The notes: a model not told the origin generated them from the sequence alone. Shown: positions 11,760-24,014, counted from the first letter of the stretch. The stretch: DNA of 64,000 bases from Lomentospora prolificans (GCA_029532625.1 JARFXM010000011.1:806001-870000); one strand, 5' to 3'. Translations and numbers: made by a program.

Positions 11760-14700
11760 TCGGTTCATCAAGAGAGTGATGGATGGAGATAAGCCATCAT
11801 ATTAGATATTGCACTGTCTACGCCTAGAATGCCACATAGCAGAAACATATCTTTACTAATTCTTTGTTTGATGGGAGGTAATTGTACTGATAGCCAGTGG
11901 GACTATCCGTACAGCGGTATGATACGGATTATTGTCGGCAGTAGAGTCACGACCAAGACCGTATATTAGATGCTGCAAAGCTGGGGTAATATTGTCAAGT
12001 CCAGAGGTAGGCAGAAGCGAGTAGAGCTCGTGAAGAGTTTGCACATGTCATGGAATATGCTCTCAGGCCGCAAGGTCCAGTCACTTCTCATAGTGTCATC
12101 TTCCCTATGCTCATGTTCAGCCATTCAAGATCTGAAGGGTCAGGTTCTGGGATCAGCGGCCAGGTCTCTTCGGGTGTAGATCCGCTAAATCATAAGAAGG
12201 AAAGGGCACCAAGTTGGGTTGCGGTGACCCAGATCAAGTCTCGCTCTCCGGGTTGGATGGGAGCTTGCAGCTTCGGTTTGTACGCTGGTAGTCCAGTGAT
12301 ATATCTCGGCAATAAAACGGCTTTCCGGCGCAGCGCTAAGCTGCCGATCATAAGAAGTCGTCATTGCCAGAGTTGCGTGCAGTAAAAGCGGGTTCTAGGT
12401 ACCCAGGTAAGCAGGAGGAATCGCACAAGGGCGGCACGGGGGAATGGCCAGACTTACCGACACTGCAAGTTACAGAATGCGGGTTCGAATCACTTTCACG
12501 TCCGCAGGGCTGCCGCATGCATAAGTCGTATAGAGCGAAAACCGATTCAAGAACTCGTCGGATCAAACAGCTAACACGAGTGATGACGTCTTGTCGGCGC
12601 AGGTTATTGCAGGGGTAAGCGGAGAAGGCGGAGGTCCTCGCGTTACACGCCTAGAGCCCTTGTTGGCACTGGCAGCCCATGCGGCTGGCTGCTCAGAGGA
12701 TAGTTGTAGGTCGGGTACATCTGTCTTTTCTGTAATTGCACACCACCTTGTAGGCCTCGCAGTGGGCACACCGGGGCCTAGTCTCGCCGCACTACGGAAT
12801 GACGGGTAAGTTGTCTGCTCCCGCAACGGCGCGCTAGGCTCGATGAAGGAATACTAGGCCAGCCAATACATGCGTACCTTGACTTTCCGTAGTTTACAGT
12901 TCCGACGTCCTAACCGGGACTTCTTCTGTGGCCGCGTTCTATCATTTTCCGTCCTTTCTCCAGGAGTAATACGGTTGAAACGAGATCAGTAAAAGGAGAG
13001 ATGGGAATTGTTGGGTCTTCTGGATTTGATGGAATGGCGTGGGCAATTCGATGGCTGAAGAAAATGAAAAAATGTCTCTTGCGTAATTCAACTTTGCGTG
13101 GAGATGTCGCAAGCGCAGTGCTGGCGTCGATAGTCCGTGGGAACCAGGGATTGTCCTCGTTCTCGGGCCAAGAAGTGACGTGCATGGTGGTGACGCCTTC
13201 GAATTCGAGAGTTGTGGACGACTGAACTCCAGCAATTTTGCTTGCTGAGAATCACTCGTGTCACCACAGAAGGTAACACGAGACTCTCCTGCCATGGTAC
13301 TTTGTATTAAGAATAGAGTTAGGGTTCTTTGGCGCCGAATAGCCAAGTCCAGCACCAGGGAATAGGCCTGAAGCTGTTCCTGAGCACTAACCCGCCGGAT
13401 ACGCGATTGAGGGTGAAGGATTATATCGAACTAGAAACTTGAAGCGCTAAATGCAAAAATGGTCAGCGTCTCTGGGACAGTTACTACCTAGACGCCATGC
13501 CATGAAATAGCCAAATGCGAGAAAAATTTGCCCCTAGGAAGACTCGACCCCAGACGTAAACTAAGGCGAAGGCAGTACTTCGGACTTGGGTATCTACACT
13601 TTTCAGCAAAAGTTGACCCTGAACAACTGTATACTCTCTCGAAACAACTCCGAAACCCAACGGTAGCAACGTGCAGTCCAGATCGGCCACTACTGACATG
13701 AATGGGTGGTGAAAGGAAGCTCCCTATAAATGGGGTGGGTATTCTGTTGTCCCACGAGTTGCTAAGAATATTATCAGCTTGACACCTACTATTCCCCCCC
13801 CGCTCCCCCCCCCCCCCCCCCCCCCCTACTCATATAGGGAGCCAAGTCCTGCAAATTCTTTGATGATGAATACAGCTTGTGCACCTTAATCACTCATGAT
13901 CTCCGGGCTGACAGAATGCATCGTCCCGGGCGCACCTTCCTCAATCCCCAAGAACCAAGCCTCATGCCCTTATATTTTCAAATCCGCTTCGGAACGACTA
14001 ACCGAGCAGCTCAAGCACCGATCCTGCAACCAGTGGCCTAGCGGTTCATCTGGAGCGCTCAGAAAGTTAGGAAACCACTGAGGTTGTTTTCGGGGCCCCC
14101 TGCGAGGACTCGGAGGTTCGAAGCCCCCAGCGAGTAGGAGCTTTCTTTTTTGCCCCCGCTCCCCTTTTTGTTTGCGTATTTGCCTCTTTATACTCTTTTC
14201 TTTCCCTTCGTTTTTACCATCGGTTAATTTCCTAGCTCTGTATGGCGTGTTTCAGCGTTTACATTTATCTTCAATCTCTTTTTCTGTTTCTGTTTCTGGT
14301 TCTTTCTATTTCTATTTCCCCGCCTTGCTTTTTTTTTAGCTACTTGATGAGAAACTCCCTCCTCACATATAGTTATTTTATATTGTATACATCTATTCTC
14401 TATCTCTTTTGATTTTTCTTGGCGTAGATAATTCCGTGTCAAGACCCGGGTGACCACATGCGATATCCCAACTGCGTGGTGCAGCAAAAGCAAAAAACAC
14501 CTGGAGAGCCGGGATAACCACGTGGGTGTATTGGGTAGTAAGTGCAACCGAGAATTACTACGATTATACCGAAAAGTAGGCAATAACTACCTGTCAAACA
14601 GCTAATCGCCGATTCGCGGCTGGGATGCGTGCTCTGCCAATACCTGTCACGTCGGAGCGCGCCGTTTCACGAGGGGCTGCCTCCTGTGGTCGCCCTTGAC

Positions 14701-15520
14701 GCCGATAACGTTCGTGGCCGTGATAGGAAAATTTGGATGAACATCCCAACTTAAACTGTGGCGTTCCAGCCCTCTTCGTGAAAATGGCAAATATCGGGTG
14801 GACCCTGCCCTCCTCAGTGCTCTGTCGATATCTCAAACGCTGGATGCCTGAAAGATAAGATAACGAAACTAAGCTATGGCGGAGACTGACTCTGTGCCAG
14901 TCCTGATAAGCCCGACTTTGCGTGGGATTCGGCAAATTTGTGGGGGTCCATCACAGTGGCACGTCCGTCCCTGTTGAGTCCGGCTTCCCTTCACGCTGGC
15001 TGTTGGGAGCGGGGTTGGCGGCCACTCGACAGGGCTTTGGGAGCTATTACCAGTTGATTCTTCCATCCAACTCGGTATCTCTGATAAAGAAGGTCTCCCG
15101 CGCGCGCCACCTATTGGCCAACCGTGAGCGAGAAAGCCAATCCGTGCGCCCCTGCGACATCACCAGAATTCCGAAAATGGACCTATGGTTTCCCGTTGAG
15201 GAGCTAGCGCGGACTGGCTTCAAGCATATCTCCAAACCAACTGATTGGCCTATCATCTGCATCCGATAATGCCCCGGCTTCGCTCTGCGATAATCAATCG
15301 CTAGAAGGTTTCCAGGAGTAGAAGTCAAAATTATAGATGGGCGTATCTATTTATGCCCTTGGGTCCTCGAGCTCGCCGAAGGGAGAGATCCTCGTCTCCT
15401 TGTTCGCTCCCTTCTCGCCTAGCAAGTTTCCCCATAATACCCCCGGGATTCCCAAGAACGCCAAGGATAAACGTCCTTTCTCCACATTCGCCTTTTAGCT
15501 TCAGCTAAGCTTTTGCCAAG
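11760..15520. other. intergenic with a long poly-C tract, no supported gene
   Basis: No complete gene is visible in 3.8 kb. It contains a C-rich tract (13794-13826), a tRNA-like but non-folding segment (about 14025-14140), and possible coding remnants on the minus strand at 12910-13320. Pyrimidine-rich sequence at 14140-14330 gives low-complexity open frames only. Confidence 0.5.
13794..13826. repeat. poly-C tract
   Basis: Eight C residues, then GCT, then 22 consecutive C residues (13805-13826). A second tract of exactly 22 C occurs at 20291. Confidence 0.95.
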
Positions 15521-17984
15521 ATGGCGCCGGCCCTGAGCCAGGGCGTCGGGTACGGCATCGTCCTTGGCGTTGGGTTTCTCTTCGCCTTTGGCATGGTACG
15601 TTACAGCTGCTTGTATTTGAACTTTTCTTTTTGTTTTTCTTTCCCCACCTTTTTCTTTAGAGGGCGGTATCTTATTCCATCTTCGTTGTTTTCCGTGGAA
15701 AGCTAGAACTAAACCATCACGTCGCAATGTAGATGGCCGCGACTTATGTCCTCAAGAGGTACAAGAGAGAGGTCCAAACCTCCGAAATGTTCACCACCGC
15801 CGGCAGAACAGTCAAAAGTGGGCTAGTTGGCTCAGCTGTAGTGTCATCGTGGACCTGGGCAGCAACGCTGCTGCAGAGCTCCGGCATCTGCTACAGATAT
15901 GGGGTGTCGGGACCCTTCTGGTACGCATCGGGTGCGACTGTGCAAATTCTTCTTTTCGCGACCCTCGCCATCGAGCTTAAGAGACGAGCACCCAACGCGC
16001 ATACATTCTTGGAAGTTATCAAGGCAAGATACGGAACTGTTGCACATATTGTCTTTATAGTCTTTGGTCTCATGACAAGTAAGGGTTCCCGGATTACACC
16101 TCATTCCCTGGTCGACTTTCATTCTTCCTTGAAACGTTTCCCCAGTATTGTATGGCTGCTTACAACAACTATAATAATTGTAGACATCTTGGTCACCATG
16201 ATGTTGCTCGCGGGAGGCAGCGCCACAGTCAACGCCCTCACTGGCATGAATACAGTCGCAGCCATCTACCTTCTACCTCTCGGTGTAACCATGTATACGC
16301 TGTTTGGAGGTCTTAAGGCGACCTTCCTGACCGACTATGTGCATACTTTGATTTTGCTCATCATTATTACCATGTTCTCGTTGACTGCCTACTCCACCTC
16401 AGATATCATCGGTAGCCCTAGCAAAATGTTCGAGTTGCTCCAAGACGCCACCTCGAGACACCCGGTGGAGGGCAACCAAGACGGAAGCTACTTGACCATG
16501 CGATCGAGCGACGGAATCAAATTTTTCGTCATCAATATCGGTATAAATTCTTTTGCTCTAATAGGTTTTGCTCGGACGCTGGTCGGGTGCTAACTTATGG
16601 CTGAAATATAGTTGGAAACTTTGGAACCGTGTTCCTTGACAACGGATATTACAATAAAGCGATCGCTGCCAGCCCGGTGCACGCTCTTCCCGGCTACGTC
16701 ATCGGAGGAGTAAGTATCCATGGCAATGGTATCTCAAGGACATACTCGCTGACTTCACGCGACCTAGATCTCGTGGTTCCCCGTGCCGTTCCTGACTGCT
16801 ACGACGATGGGCCTTACCGCAATTGCACTCGAATCTAGCCCTTCTTTCCCTACCTATCCCAACCGGATTCCCGAAGCCGAAGTATCGGCTGGTTTGGCCT
16901 TGCCCTATGCTGCCGTCGCCCTCCTTGGAAAGGGTGGAGCGGTCGCTACTCTCTTGATGGTGTTCATGGCCGTGACTAGCGCATCTAGTGCCGAGTTGAT
17001 CGCTGTCTCGTCCATCTTCACGTACGATATCTACCGCACATACATTAACCCCAACGCTAACGGCCGACGTCTTATTGCCATTTCCCACATCTCCGTGGTC
17101 TGTTATGCGCTAGTCATCGCTTCGGCCTCGGTCGGACTCTACTACAACGGTATTTCCATGGGTTACATTTACGTGCTCATGGGCGTCCTCATCTCTGCGG
17201 CCGTCCTTCCGGCAACTCTCACCCTTCTCTGGAAGGGTCAGAACAAGTGGGCAGCAGCTCTCACGCCCCCCATCGGAACCGTTCTTGCCATCATCGCCTG
17301 GCTCGTTACCGCCAAGAAGAAGTGCGGCAAGCTCGACATCGAATGCACTGGCTCCAACGACCCCATGCTGGCGGGCAATGTCGTAGCTCTCCTGGTTCCC
17401 CTAGTTCTTATCCCCATCTTTACGCTCATCTTCGGTATGGACAAGTATGACTGGCAATCTATGGCAACTATCCGAAAGGCCGACGACCACGACGTTGCGA
17501 ATCAGGCCGGCGTAGATCTTGAGGACGTCCCTGGTGGCCACGATGAGACGGCTGCAGAGTTCGAAGCAGAGCAAAAAATGCTCCGCAAGGCTCTCAAAAT
17601 CTCCGTTTCCACCACCGTTTTTATGTATGTGTATCTAGCCTTTTGCGGTCCAATACCTAGCTAACGTTGTTTAGGACACTTGCACTCCTAGTTCTTTGGC
17701 CGCTGCCCATGTACGGCTCCAAGTACGTATTCAGCAAGCCATTCTTCACCGGCTGGGTTACTGTGGCGATTATCTGGATCTTCATTTCCATCATCCTTGT
17801 GGGCCTCCTTCCTCTTTGGGAGAGTCGAGGCACGATTTTCTACACGGTCAAGGCAATTACCACCGGAAAGAAGCCTCCTAAGCATCCAGTCACTCTCGGA
17901 ACCGCTGAGCAGTCTGGGGATGATGCTACTTCATCTGAGAAAAAGGAGGAGCCCAAGGCAACTTCTACGGCCATTGCGCAGTAG
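15521..17984 (+). CDS. dur3: urea/polyamine active transporter, Dur3 family sodium:solute symporter
   Basis: Six exons (15521-15595, 15733-16078, 16184-16540, 16612-16709, 16768-17624, 17675-17984) encode about 680 residues, close to the usual Dur3 length. The N-terminus (ALSQGVGYGIVLGVGF) and the segments WTWAATLLQSSG, GGSATVNALTGMN and INIVGNFGTVFLDNGYY are Dur3 hallmarks. Many membrane-spanning segments are visible through the chain, with a charged C-terminal tail. It should sit in the plasma membrane and import urea, and possibly polyamines, driven by ion symport. Such genes are normally under nitrogen-catabolite control, but I did not identify specific GATA sites. The 105 nt second intron is a multiple of three and has no stop, so annotation software may read through it. 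Confidence 0.92.
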
Positions 17985-18467
17985 TTTTGTCAAAGATTTT
18001 GGGAAGGCCTTAGGATAGGGATATTGAAGGTGAATTCTGGGAAACGATATACCATATACTGGACGCGGGTGTTATTCTATTTAATATTTTGTTCTAGCGT
18101 TCCTGGAGTGATAGATACCAGAAGTAGTTCTTGTTACGCAATATTCCCCAGCAGACTTTTTAACCCAACATAAACCCGGGCGGTCGAGCATCCACGCCCT
18201 GTGATGTGTTCGTAGGCGACAAGGTAGACATAGTCCGCGCGCTCATCGCCAGTGAGAAGCCCCAACTAAACAAGGAGACTAGCAGAGGAATAGCCTTGAT
18301 GTATGCCGTATTCTTTAAAAATATAGCTTAAGCACTTACGAGTGCTCCTCACGCACAAGGATGTTGATGTCCATTTCATGTCTCGTGTTACCAGCAAAAT
18401 TTACCACTAGAGCCCTCTCTTCGCGGGCCCGTTATCCGGGTCCCATATATATTCCTGGGTTCCTCAC
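17985..18467. other. convergent intergenic spacer
   Basis: This is the 3' flank shared by the plus-strand transporter and the minus-strand nucleotidyltransferase. I see no gene in it. Confidence 0.6.
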
Positions 18468-19256
18468 TCAAATGTCATCTACCGAAGTCCAGCCATCCAT
18501 CCAAGTCAACTCGACATCCATCAAAAACCGGTAAGACCAAGTCTTTGGGTCTCCTTCCCATTTCCTAAAGCTCTTTACGAGATTGTAGAACGCCTCAATA
18601 TTTTCGGAGGTCGGCTCACGACAAAGCTTCTCGGCGGCCTCCACCATCCCCTCGGGCTTCTCCTTGGCGCCCTCGAGCACCTTGAGCATCCACTTGTGGA
18701 AAGGGTAAAGCAGCTCGTTGTAGGCCAGTATGAGACGTGTACCGAAGAGTACTAGCTTACTGACGGCCGTGTTAAGAAGGTAAGGATTGTTCTTCTTCTT
18801 GGCTTCGCCGCAGAACCATTTCCAGGCCTCGAACTGAGCATGAAACTTGATTATCCGATCCTTTTTTTCGGCAGTCGGATAAGTAGCTGCTTCCTTCAAA
18901 AGGTCCTCTAGTCCGTCCGTCCGATTGAATAGGATCTCAACCCCGTCGAATGCGTAACGGGCAGGTTCGCTTCCCCGGGCAATGACTTGGCGAATGAATG
19001 CCTTGGAAATGTATTTGCCATCAACGTAGCCTCCTTCGTACGTAGCTAGCGAGGGGTCGTACAAAGTCATGGGCAGGCCTTCAGACTCACGCTTCGCATG
19101 GTCTTCGTCAGACAGGAGGATAAGCACGTCAATGTCGGATTCGGCATTCGCGTAGCCGTGAGCAATGGAGCCGCACAACAGTAGTGCCTCTATAGAGGAA
19201 TCCGCCTCGAAGTGTGCCTTAGCCTTCTCAATCGTCTGCTGGTGATGTTCATGCAT
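18468..19256 (-). CDS. small nucleotidyltransferase-domain protein
   Basis: An intronless frame encodes 262 residues from the ATG at 19256; an upstream in-frame ATG at 19310 would add 18 residues of basic, non-conserved-looking sequence, so I prefer the inner start. The NTP_transf_2 signature is clear: Gly-Ser at residues 29-30 (LLCGSIAHGYA) followed by Asp-x-Asp at 41-43 (ESDIDVLIL), which should coordinate metal and nucleotide. The C-terminal part is helical (KWFCGEAKKKNNPYLLNTA). Members of this fold transfer nucleotides to antibiotics, proteins or RNA; the acceptor here is unknown. The lack of introns and the bacterial-style stand-alone architecture raise the possibility of horizontal acquisition, which is inference only. 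Confidence 0.85.
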   Translation of the reverse strand: MHEHHQQTIEKAKAHFEADSSIEALLLCGSIAHGYANAESDIDVLILLSDEDHAKRESEGLPMTLYDPSLATYEGGYVDGKYISKAFIRQVIARGSEPARYAFDGVEILFNRTDGLEDLLKEAATYPTAEKKDRIIKFHAQFEAWKWFCGEAKKKNNPYLLNTAVSKLVLFGTRLILAYNELLYPFHKWMLKVLEGAKEKPEGMVEAAEKLCREPTSENIEAFYNLVKSFRKWEGDPKTWSYRFLMDVELTWMDGWTSVDDI

Positions 19257-19310
19257 AATTAGCTGTGGCTGGCGAGAGCGTCGCGGGAGATGAGTGTATG
19301 GAAGCTGCAT

Positions 19311-20697
19311 ATGTTCACGAGGGCATCATCGAGGGGCGATGAGGGGTACTATTCCCTCGCGACCTGCCTGGTCGTACGACGGCGTTCTCTTGTAGGGTTG
19401 ATGGTCACGCCGCCGGGGCCTTTTCCCCCTTCATTCGTCATCCCGCCCCATCTTGGGCGGGATAGCTCCCGATATTACCGGTCACGACGCGAGGAAATGA
19501 GGCCACTCAGGCTCTGATTTGCTGAAAGATGACAACCGCCAAAGATGCAGGCTTCAGCATTCCCCCGGATAAGCCACCCATTTGCTTCCCGATCCAAGGG
19601 CCTCCTCATAGGTTTGGCTTAAGATATTGCCATGAATATCCCGAGGTTCAGCCACCCCAGGAGCTAAGCGATTGTGCTAAAAAGAGGGAGGCCGTTGCCC
19701 TTCGTGTTACTTGTAGGACGCTATTCTTCTGGCGTGGCTGAGTGGCCGGCTGAAGCCTGGAAAATAGGCAGAAGGAGCCTGACTTGGTTCTTAAGATGGG
19801 CTGCCAGTTTGTGCTAATAGATCCATTCCTACGAACTGTCTTCGGGTGTTTGGGGCCCTTACAATTCTCGTAAAAGTGAAGCCCGCGGAAATGCTAGTAT
19901 TAATTGCGTTGTTGGCAGAACGACTCTTTCCGCATATCCTCCGGCTTCTCCCGAGGAGAGAAACTGGACTGCATCCATGACATTGAGACGAGCCGTGCTT
20001 ACAGGTGCGAGTGCGTCTTGTTCTGTGCTGACTGGCTACAGAGTGCGCGAACGAAATTCGTTCTGCGTCATCCATCTCACCGCCGACGCAGGGCCTGGAC
20101 ATGACTCAACGAATATTACCGTCTCTGCCAGCCAGCAGATTAGTCAGTGATCGGGGTCGGCGCCCGTCGTGTGTCGGTCGGAGCGCCTGGCTTGGCTTGA
20201 GCGACATCCGACCTGCCTGGCGAACCCAGTAAGCGAATGCGCAGTCTTGGCGGTCGTATTACCTTCTGGCTAAACCGTCTTGTGACCTCTCCCCCCCCCC
20301 CCCCCCCCCCCCTTTCCTCCCCTACAGTCCCCATTGCTCCTCGGCGATTCAGAAGGTGGACGATTATTCAATCAAGGCTGGCCGGCTATGCCACTGACAT
20401 GGATGGCGGTCACGGCGTCGTCGGGGCCGACCGTGTCCGTGGTATTACCAGGCTTCGTGGCATCGAGATAAAAATGATTATTGAACGTCGAGATGTATAA
20501 AATTATAGGAATTTTGCTACGAGCTACTGAATTACATCGATTATTTTGAGAATCATCAAAATCATAATACAGATCAAGCAAACGTCTCATCATCAAACAC
20601 CTATCAAAGCCCATTGTCCACTACCACTCCTCAATTGGTTACATCTTCCCACCACCTATACGCTATTACCAATAACTCATCAATTCAATCCTCCATC
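19311..20697. other. divergent intergenic region with poly-C tract
   Basis: The upstream regions of the nucleotidyltransferase and the flavin monooxygenase share this spacer. Besides the 22-C tract at 20291 I see only short frames without recognisable domains. A pyrimidine/adenine-rich leader with CATCA repeats precedes the ATG at 20698. Confidence 0.5.
20291..20312. repeat. poly-C tract (22 C)
   Basis: An uninterrupted run of 22 C lies about 390 nt upstream of the flavin monooxygenase start. Confidence 0.95.
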
Positions 20698-22088
20698 ATG
20701 GCCACTAGTAACTTCAAAGTCATCATCATCGGTGCTGGTCCGGCCGGCCTGTCAGCCGCTCACTCTCTAGCTCTTGCCGGTAATATTGATTTCATCGTTT
20801 TGGAGAGAAGAGACCGCGTGTTTGAGGATGCTGGCGCCAGTCTCGTCCTCTCCCCACCTAGCATGCGTATCATGGAGCAATTTGGGCTCCTAGACTCCCT
20901 CCTTCCTATTGGCGGCGAGATCGTTCAGAACAAGACCTTCGACCTGTCGGGAAGGGAGCTTGCACACAGCACAAGCATCCAGCTGATGAGGAAAAAGTAA
21001 GTTGTATTTGAATTTAGAGTCCCGGTCCCCCTTGAATGCATATATTAGAAGGTGACGATAACCTTGACGCTAGTCACGGTATTGCTCCCGTCGCTTTCCA
21101 CCGTGCCCAGCTCGTGCAGGCCATTTATGACGGTCTTTCCGACGAATGCAAGTCAAAGATTGTCTTCGGAAGACATATTGAGTCTATTGACTCCAACGAC
21201 GAGGGCGTGACTGTTCGCTGTGCCGACAACACCATCTACCAGGGCGATATGGTCATTGGTGCGGATGGCGCTCACAGCCAAACCCGCCGCGCGATGAGAA
21301 AGCTCGCTCTAGCCACAGATCCGGCCGCCGACTGGGACTCGGAGAGCCCATATGTGAGCGAATACAGATGCATGTGGAGCAGCTTCCCCAGGCCCACCGC
21401 CTCCGGTAGCAACTTTGAAACACAGCACAAGGACCGCTCCGTCATGTATATCACTGGCAGCGAGCGCGCTTGGATATTCTTGTATGAAAAGCTTCCGCAA
21501 AAGACTAGCGATCGCGCTCGATATACAGACAAAGATGTGGAGGAGATGGCTGCCCGATTCGCCGACTACCCCATCAACGAGACCATGACGGTTCAGGACG
21601 CGTTCGCGCAGAGGACCACAGTCGGCATGTCGAATCTTGAGGAGGGAATCGTTAAGCACTGGAGTTTCGGCCGTATCGCCCTCGTGGGAGATGCCTGCCA
21701 CAAGTTCACCCCCAACGCCGGTGCAGGCTTCAACGCCGGTCTTCAGGACGTCGTCGCTCTTTGCAACCGAGTCCACGCGGCTGTCAAATCTAACAACGTC
21801 ACCGTCGACAATTTGGCGTCATTATTCCACGATTATCAGGATTCGAGGAAGGAGGGCCTTCTCAGCGAGTACAGCCGATCGCTACACATGACCCGCATGC
21901 AGGCCTGGTCAAACATGCCGCACTACATCATGTCGTGCATAATGAGACGAGAAATCGTGCAGAACATCATCATGAACTGGGTCGCGGCGCCCAAGCTTAG
22001 CCAGACGTTTATCCTCGACTACGCGCCCGCCAAAGACTCTATCCAGGGCGCGGTACCTTGGGTACACCGCATGGCACTTGCAGCGTAA
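20698..22088 (+). CDS. FAD-dependent class A monooxygenase, PaxM/salicylate-hydroxylase-like
   Basis: Two exons (20698-20996 and 21074-22088; 77 nt intron) encode about 437 residues. The FAD-binding Rossmann motif is near the N-terminus (IIIGAGPAGLSAAH, Gly at 12, 14 and 17). The DG motif is at about 164-165 (VIGADGAHS) and the GD motif at about 305-306 (ALVGDACHKFTPNAGAG). Together these define a class A flavoprotein hydroxylase or epoxidase. The acceptor was chosen because it is the only one found that restores the frame into HGIAPVAFHRAQ. The overall pattern is like enzymes that epoxidise prenylated precursors in fungal meroterpenoid and indole-diterpene pathways, but no prenyltransferase, cyclase or PKS lies nearby. 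Substrate is unknown. Confidence 0.9.
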
Positions 22089-22710
22089 GGCCGATCAGAA
22101 ACCACCTTTAAAATTATACTATACCACTCCTTTGTCTTTCGTATTCATTTTCGTTAGAAACCTCGGATATTTGTGGTCCGTCTTCTTTTGACCGTGTTGC
22201 TTGCTACGGGATAGAGGAACGACTAGACATTAGACGGCTTTCGATTACGCAAGTTACACTACCAGATAGAGATAAATTTCATTATTAACCTCATTCGTCT
22301 TATTTAACATTCCATCCAAAGCTATATGTGAGTTCGAGTTATGTAGAAGCGGGCCCTACTAGTACTCGAAGTCAGATCCAACCCGACCTGGACCTAGGGT
22401 TCGGATATTAGACCAATAAACAAATGTCGCCTAGAAAAACAAGGGACTGACTAACCATATTTACTCCTAAGTTATAAAAAACCTAGATTAGCTTTTTTCG
22501 AAGAACACTTATCTCACAGTGGTATTCTTCCTAGCTGCATCAGCCTGTGGCCACGTTAACAGCTTGGAGGGCAGCTTGGTAGGTCCAAACTGTCCGGGAA
22601 TATCCAATTTCATATTGGGAATACGATTCGATTGATTCATGCTGTGCAATACACCATTGGTGCTTAGGCTTGGGACACACGTAACGACGGGTCCTCGGCT
22701 CCGCCATGGC
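22089..22710. other. intergenic, AT-rich
   Basis: This is the 3' flank of the monooxygenase. I see no gene in it. Confidence 0.6.
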
Positions 22711-22715
22711 AATTT

Positions 22716-23820
22716 GTGCCTAGTACCGGCTTGCCAGCAGGATGTTTCGGAACTGCCACCGGCACTCCAGTTATCAGAACCAGTCCAGTCAGCGCTGTGT
22801 TGTTCGGGGCCACCCACCCCACTAGTATAGAAGCCCTAGAAGTCATTGACGACAAGATAGTAGCTGCCTCAGCCACCAGCCTACTCCGACACACCGGAAT
22901 CCGCCAAGTCACTGTAGTCTTGACGATGGCAGTCGAGAACAAAGCCTTGACTTTATCGATAATCCAGAATGAGCTTCCTGGGCCGGACCATACCCTACTT
23001 TTCAGTCTGCAGGTATATATCCCAGCCATAGATCTGGAAACCAGTATATATGTCCACCATCACCCACACCATAACGGCACTGCCTTCACCGACACCGGCT
23101 GCGACATTTGGGCTGCGATTCTCCCTTATGGATGGCCCTCACCGCACCTGCCGATGCTTAAATGGCGATTGTAATTACAAAGATGCCGGCGGGAAAAACC
23201 CTTCTCCGCGACCTCGCACCATTCCTATGCCCCAATGTGCTCTTTCCGGAGGAGATGTCTGGTACCTGCAATGCGGTAATGGGTCCGTAGTCGAGCCGGG
23301 AACCGGTGAATTTATTTCTTACTCGTTGCAATTCAAGGGACCATGGAACGATTGAAGACATCCGAGGAATCTCTCGCTGTGCCACACGCTCCCGCGGGTC
23401 AACAAAGTAGGATATCCTCATTTGACACGGGGTTCACGACTTCTTCGACATTGACCCGAACCGACACACAGACATATACCAAGAACCGGTTCTGGACGAG
23501 CCTTGGGACGACTACTTTGGCTATACAGAGACATCCACTGTATGAGACTCTGCGATCCGGTAATTACGGCAACGTAGAAGCGGCCAGATTTCTGCTCGGC
23601 CAACCGGGCAGGGACGAGCCGGTGCAGGATGGATATTATGCGTGACGAGCGTGTGCCTACTACGAGAAGCACTTGGAAAGCCTCGCCAGAAAAAGTATAA
23701 AGCCCAACTTCCTATGTTTCAAGGGACCGCGCTGGATCTTTGAGGCATTTGAGCCCCCCGGATGGGAGCCCTCGACTCACGATGAAATTAGACGCGGCGA
23801 ATGTCCGAAGACGGAGTGAT
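22716..23820 (+). pseudogene. decayed reading frame of unknown family
   Basis: Several coding-like stretches follow one another in different plus-strand frames. They are a 152-codon frame from 22716, a Cys-rich stretch near 23120-23350 (CRCLNGDCNYKDAGG, GGDVWYLQCGNGS), then VHDFFDIDPNRHTD near 23430, and near 23660-23815 a segment with FLCFKGPRWIFEAFEPPGW. The stops between them are not removable by obvious introns. This pattern suggests a gene that has decayed through frameshifts, or one with unusual splicing. I do not recognise the family. Confidence 0.3.
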
Positions 23821-24014
23821 GTGACTGGTATTAGGAAAAAAGAAAAAAAAATGGTTGGCGAATATTCCTCTCAAGTCTATTACACGGAGACTGTACACAC
23901 TTTTTCCAGTTGAAATTCAGAATTGCAGTCTTATTATCAAACTCTTATCTTGATGCCCGTCTCTTTCACCTAGTGACATGGCCAAAACACCAGACGAAAG
24001 AAAAAAAAAATAGT

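Noticed and set aside
12440..12510. GGGTTCGAATC B-box-like sequence
   Set aside because: The flanking T-stem and acceptor stem do not pair, so no tRNA is supported.
14025..14140. tRNA-like segment with A-box (TGGCCTAGCGG) and B-box (GGTTCGAAGCC) matches
   Set aside because: The acceptor stem does not pair and no anticodon stem forms; at best a degenerate tRNA fragment.
14224..14583. 119-codon Lys/Arg/Gln-rich frame
   Set aside because: It arises from low-complexity pyrimidine-rich DNA on the opposite strand.
20698..22088. secondary-metabolite gene cluster around the PaxM-like monooxygenase
   Set aside because: No PKS, NRPS, terpene cyclase, prenyltransferase, P450 or pathway regulator is found in the window.
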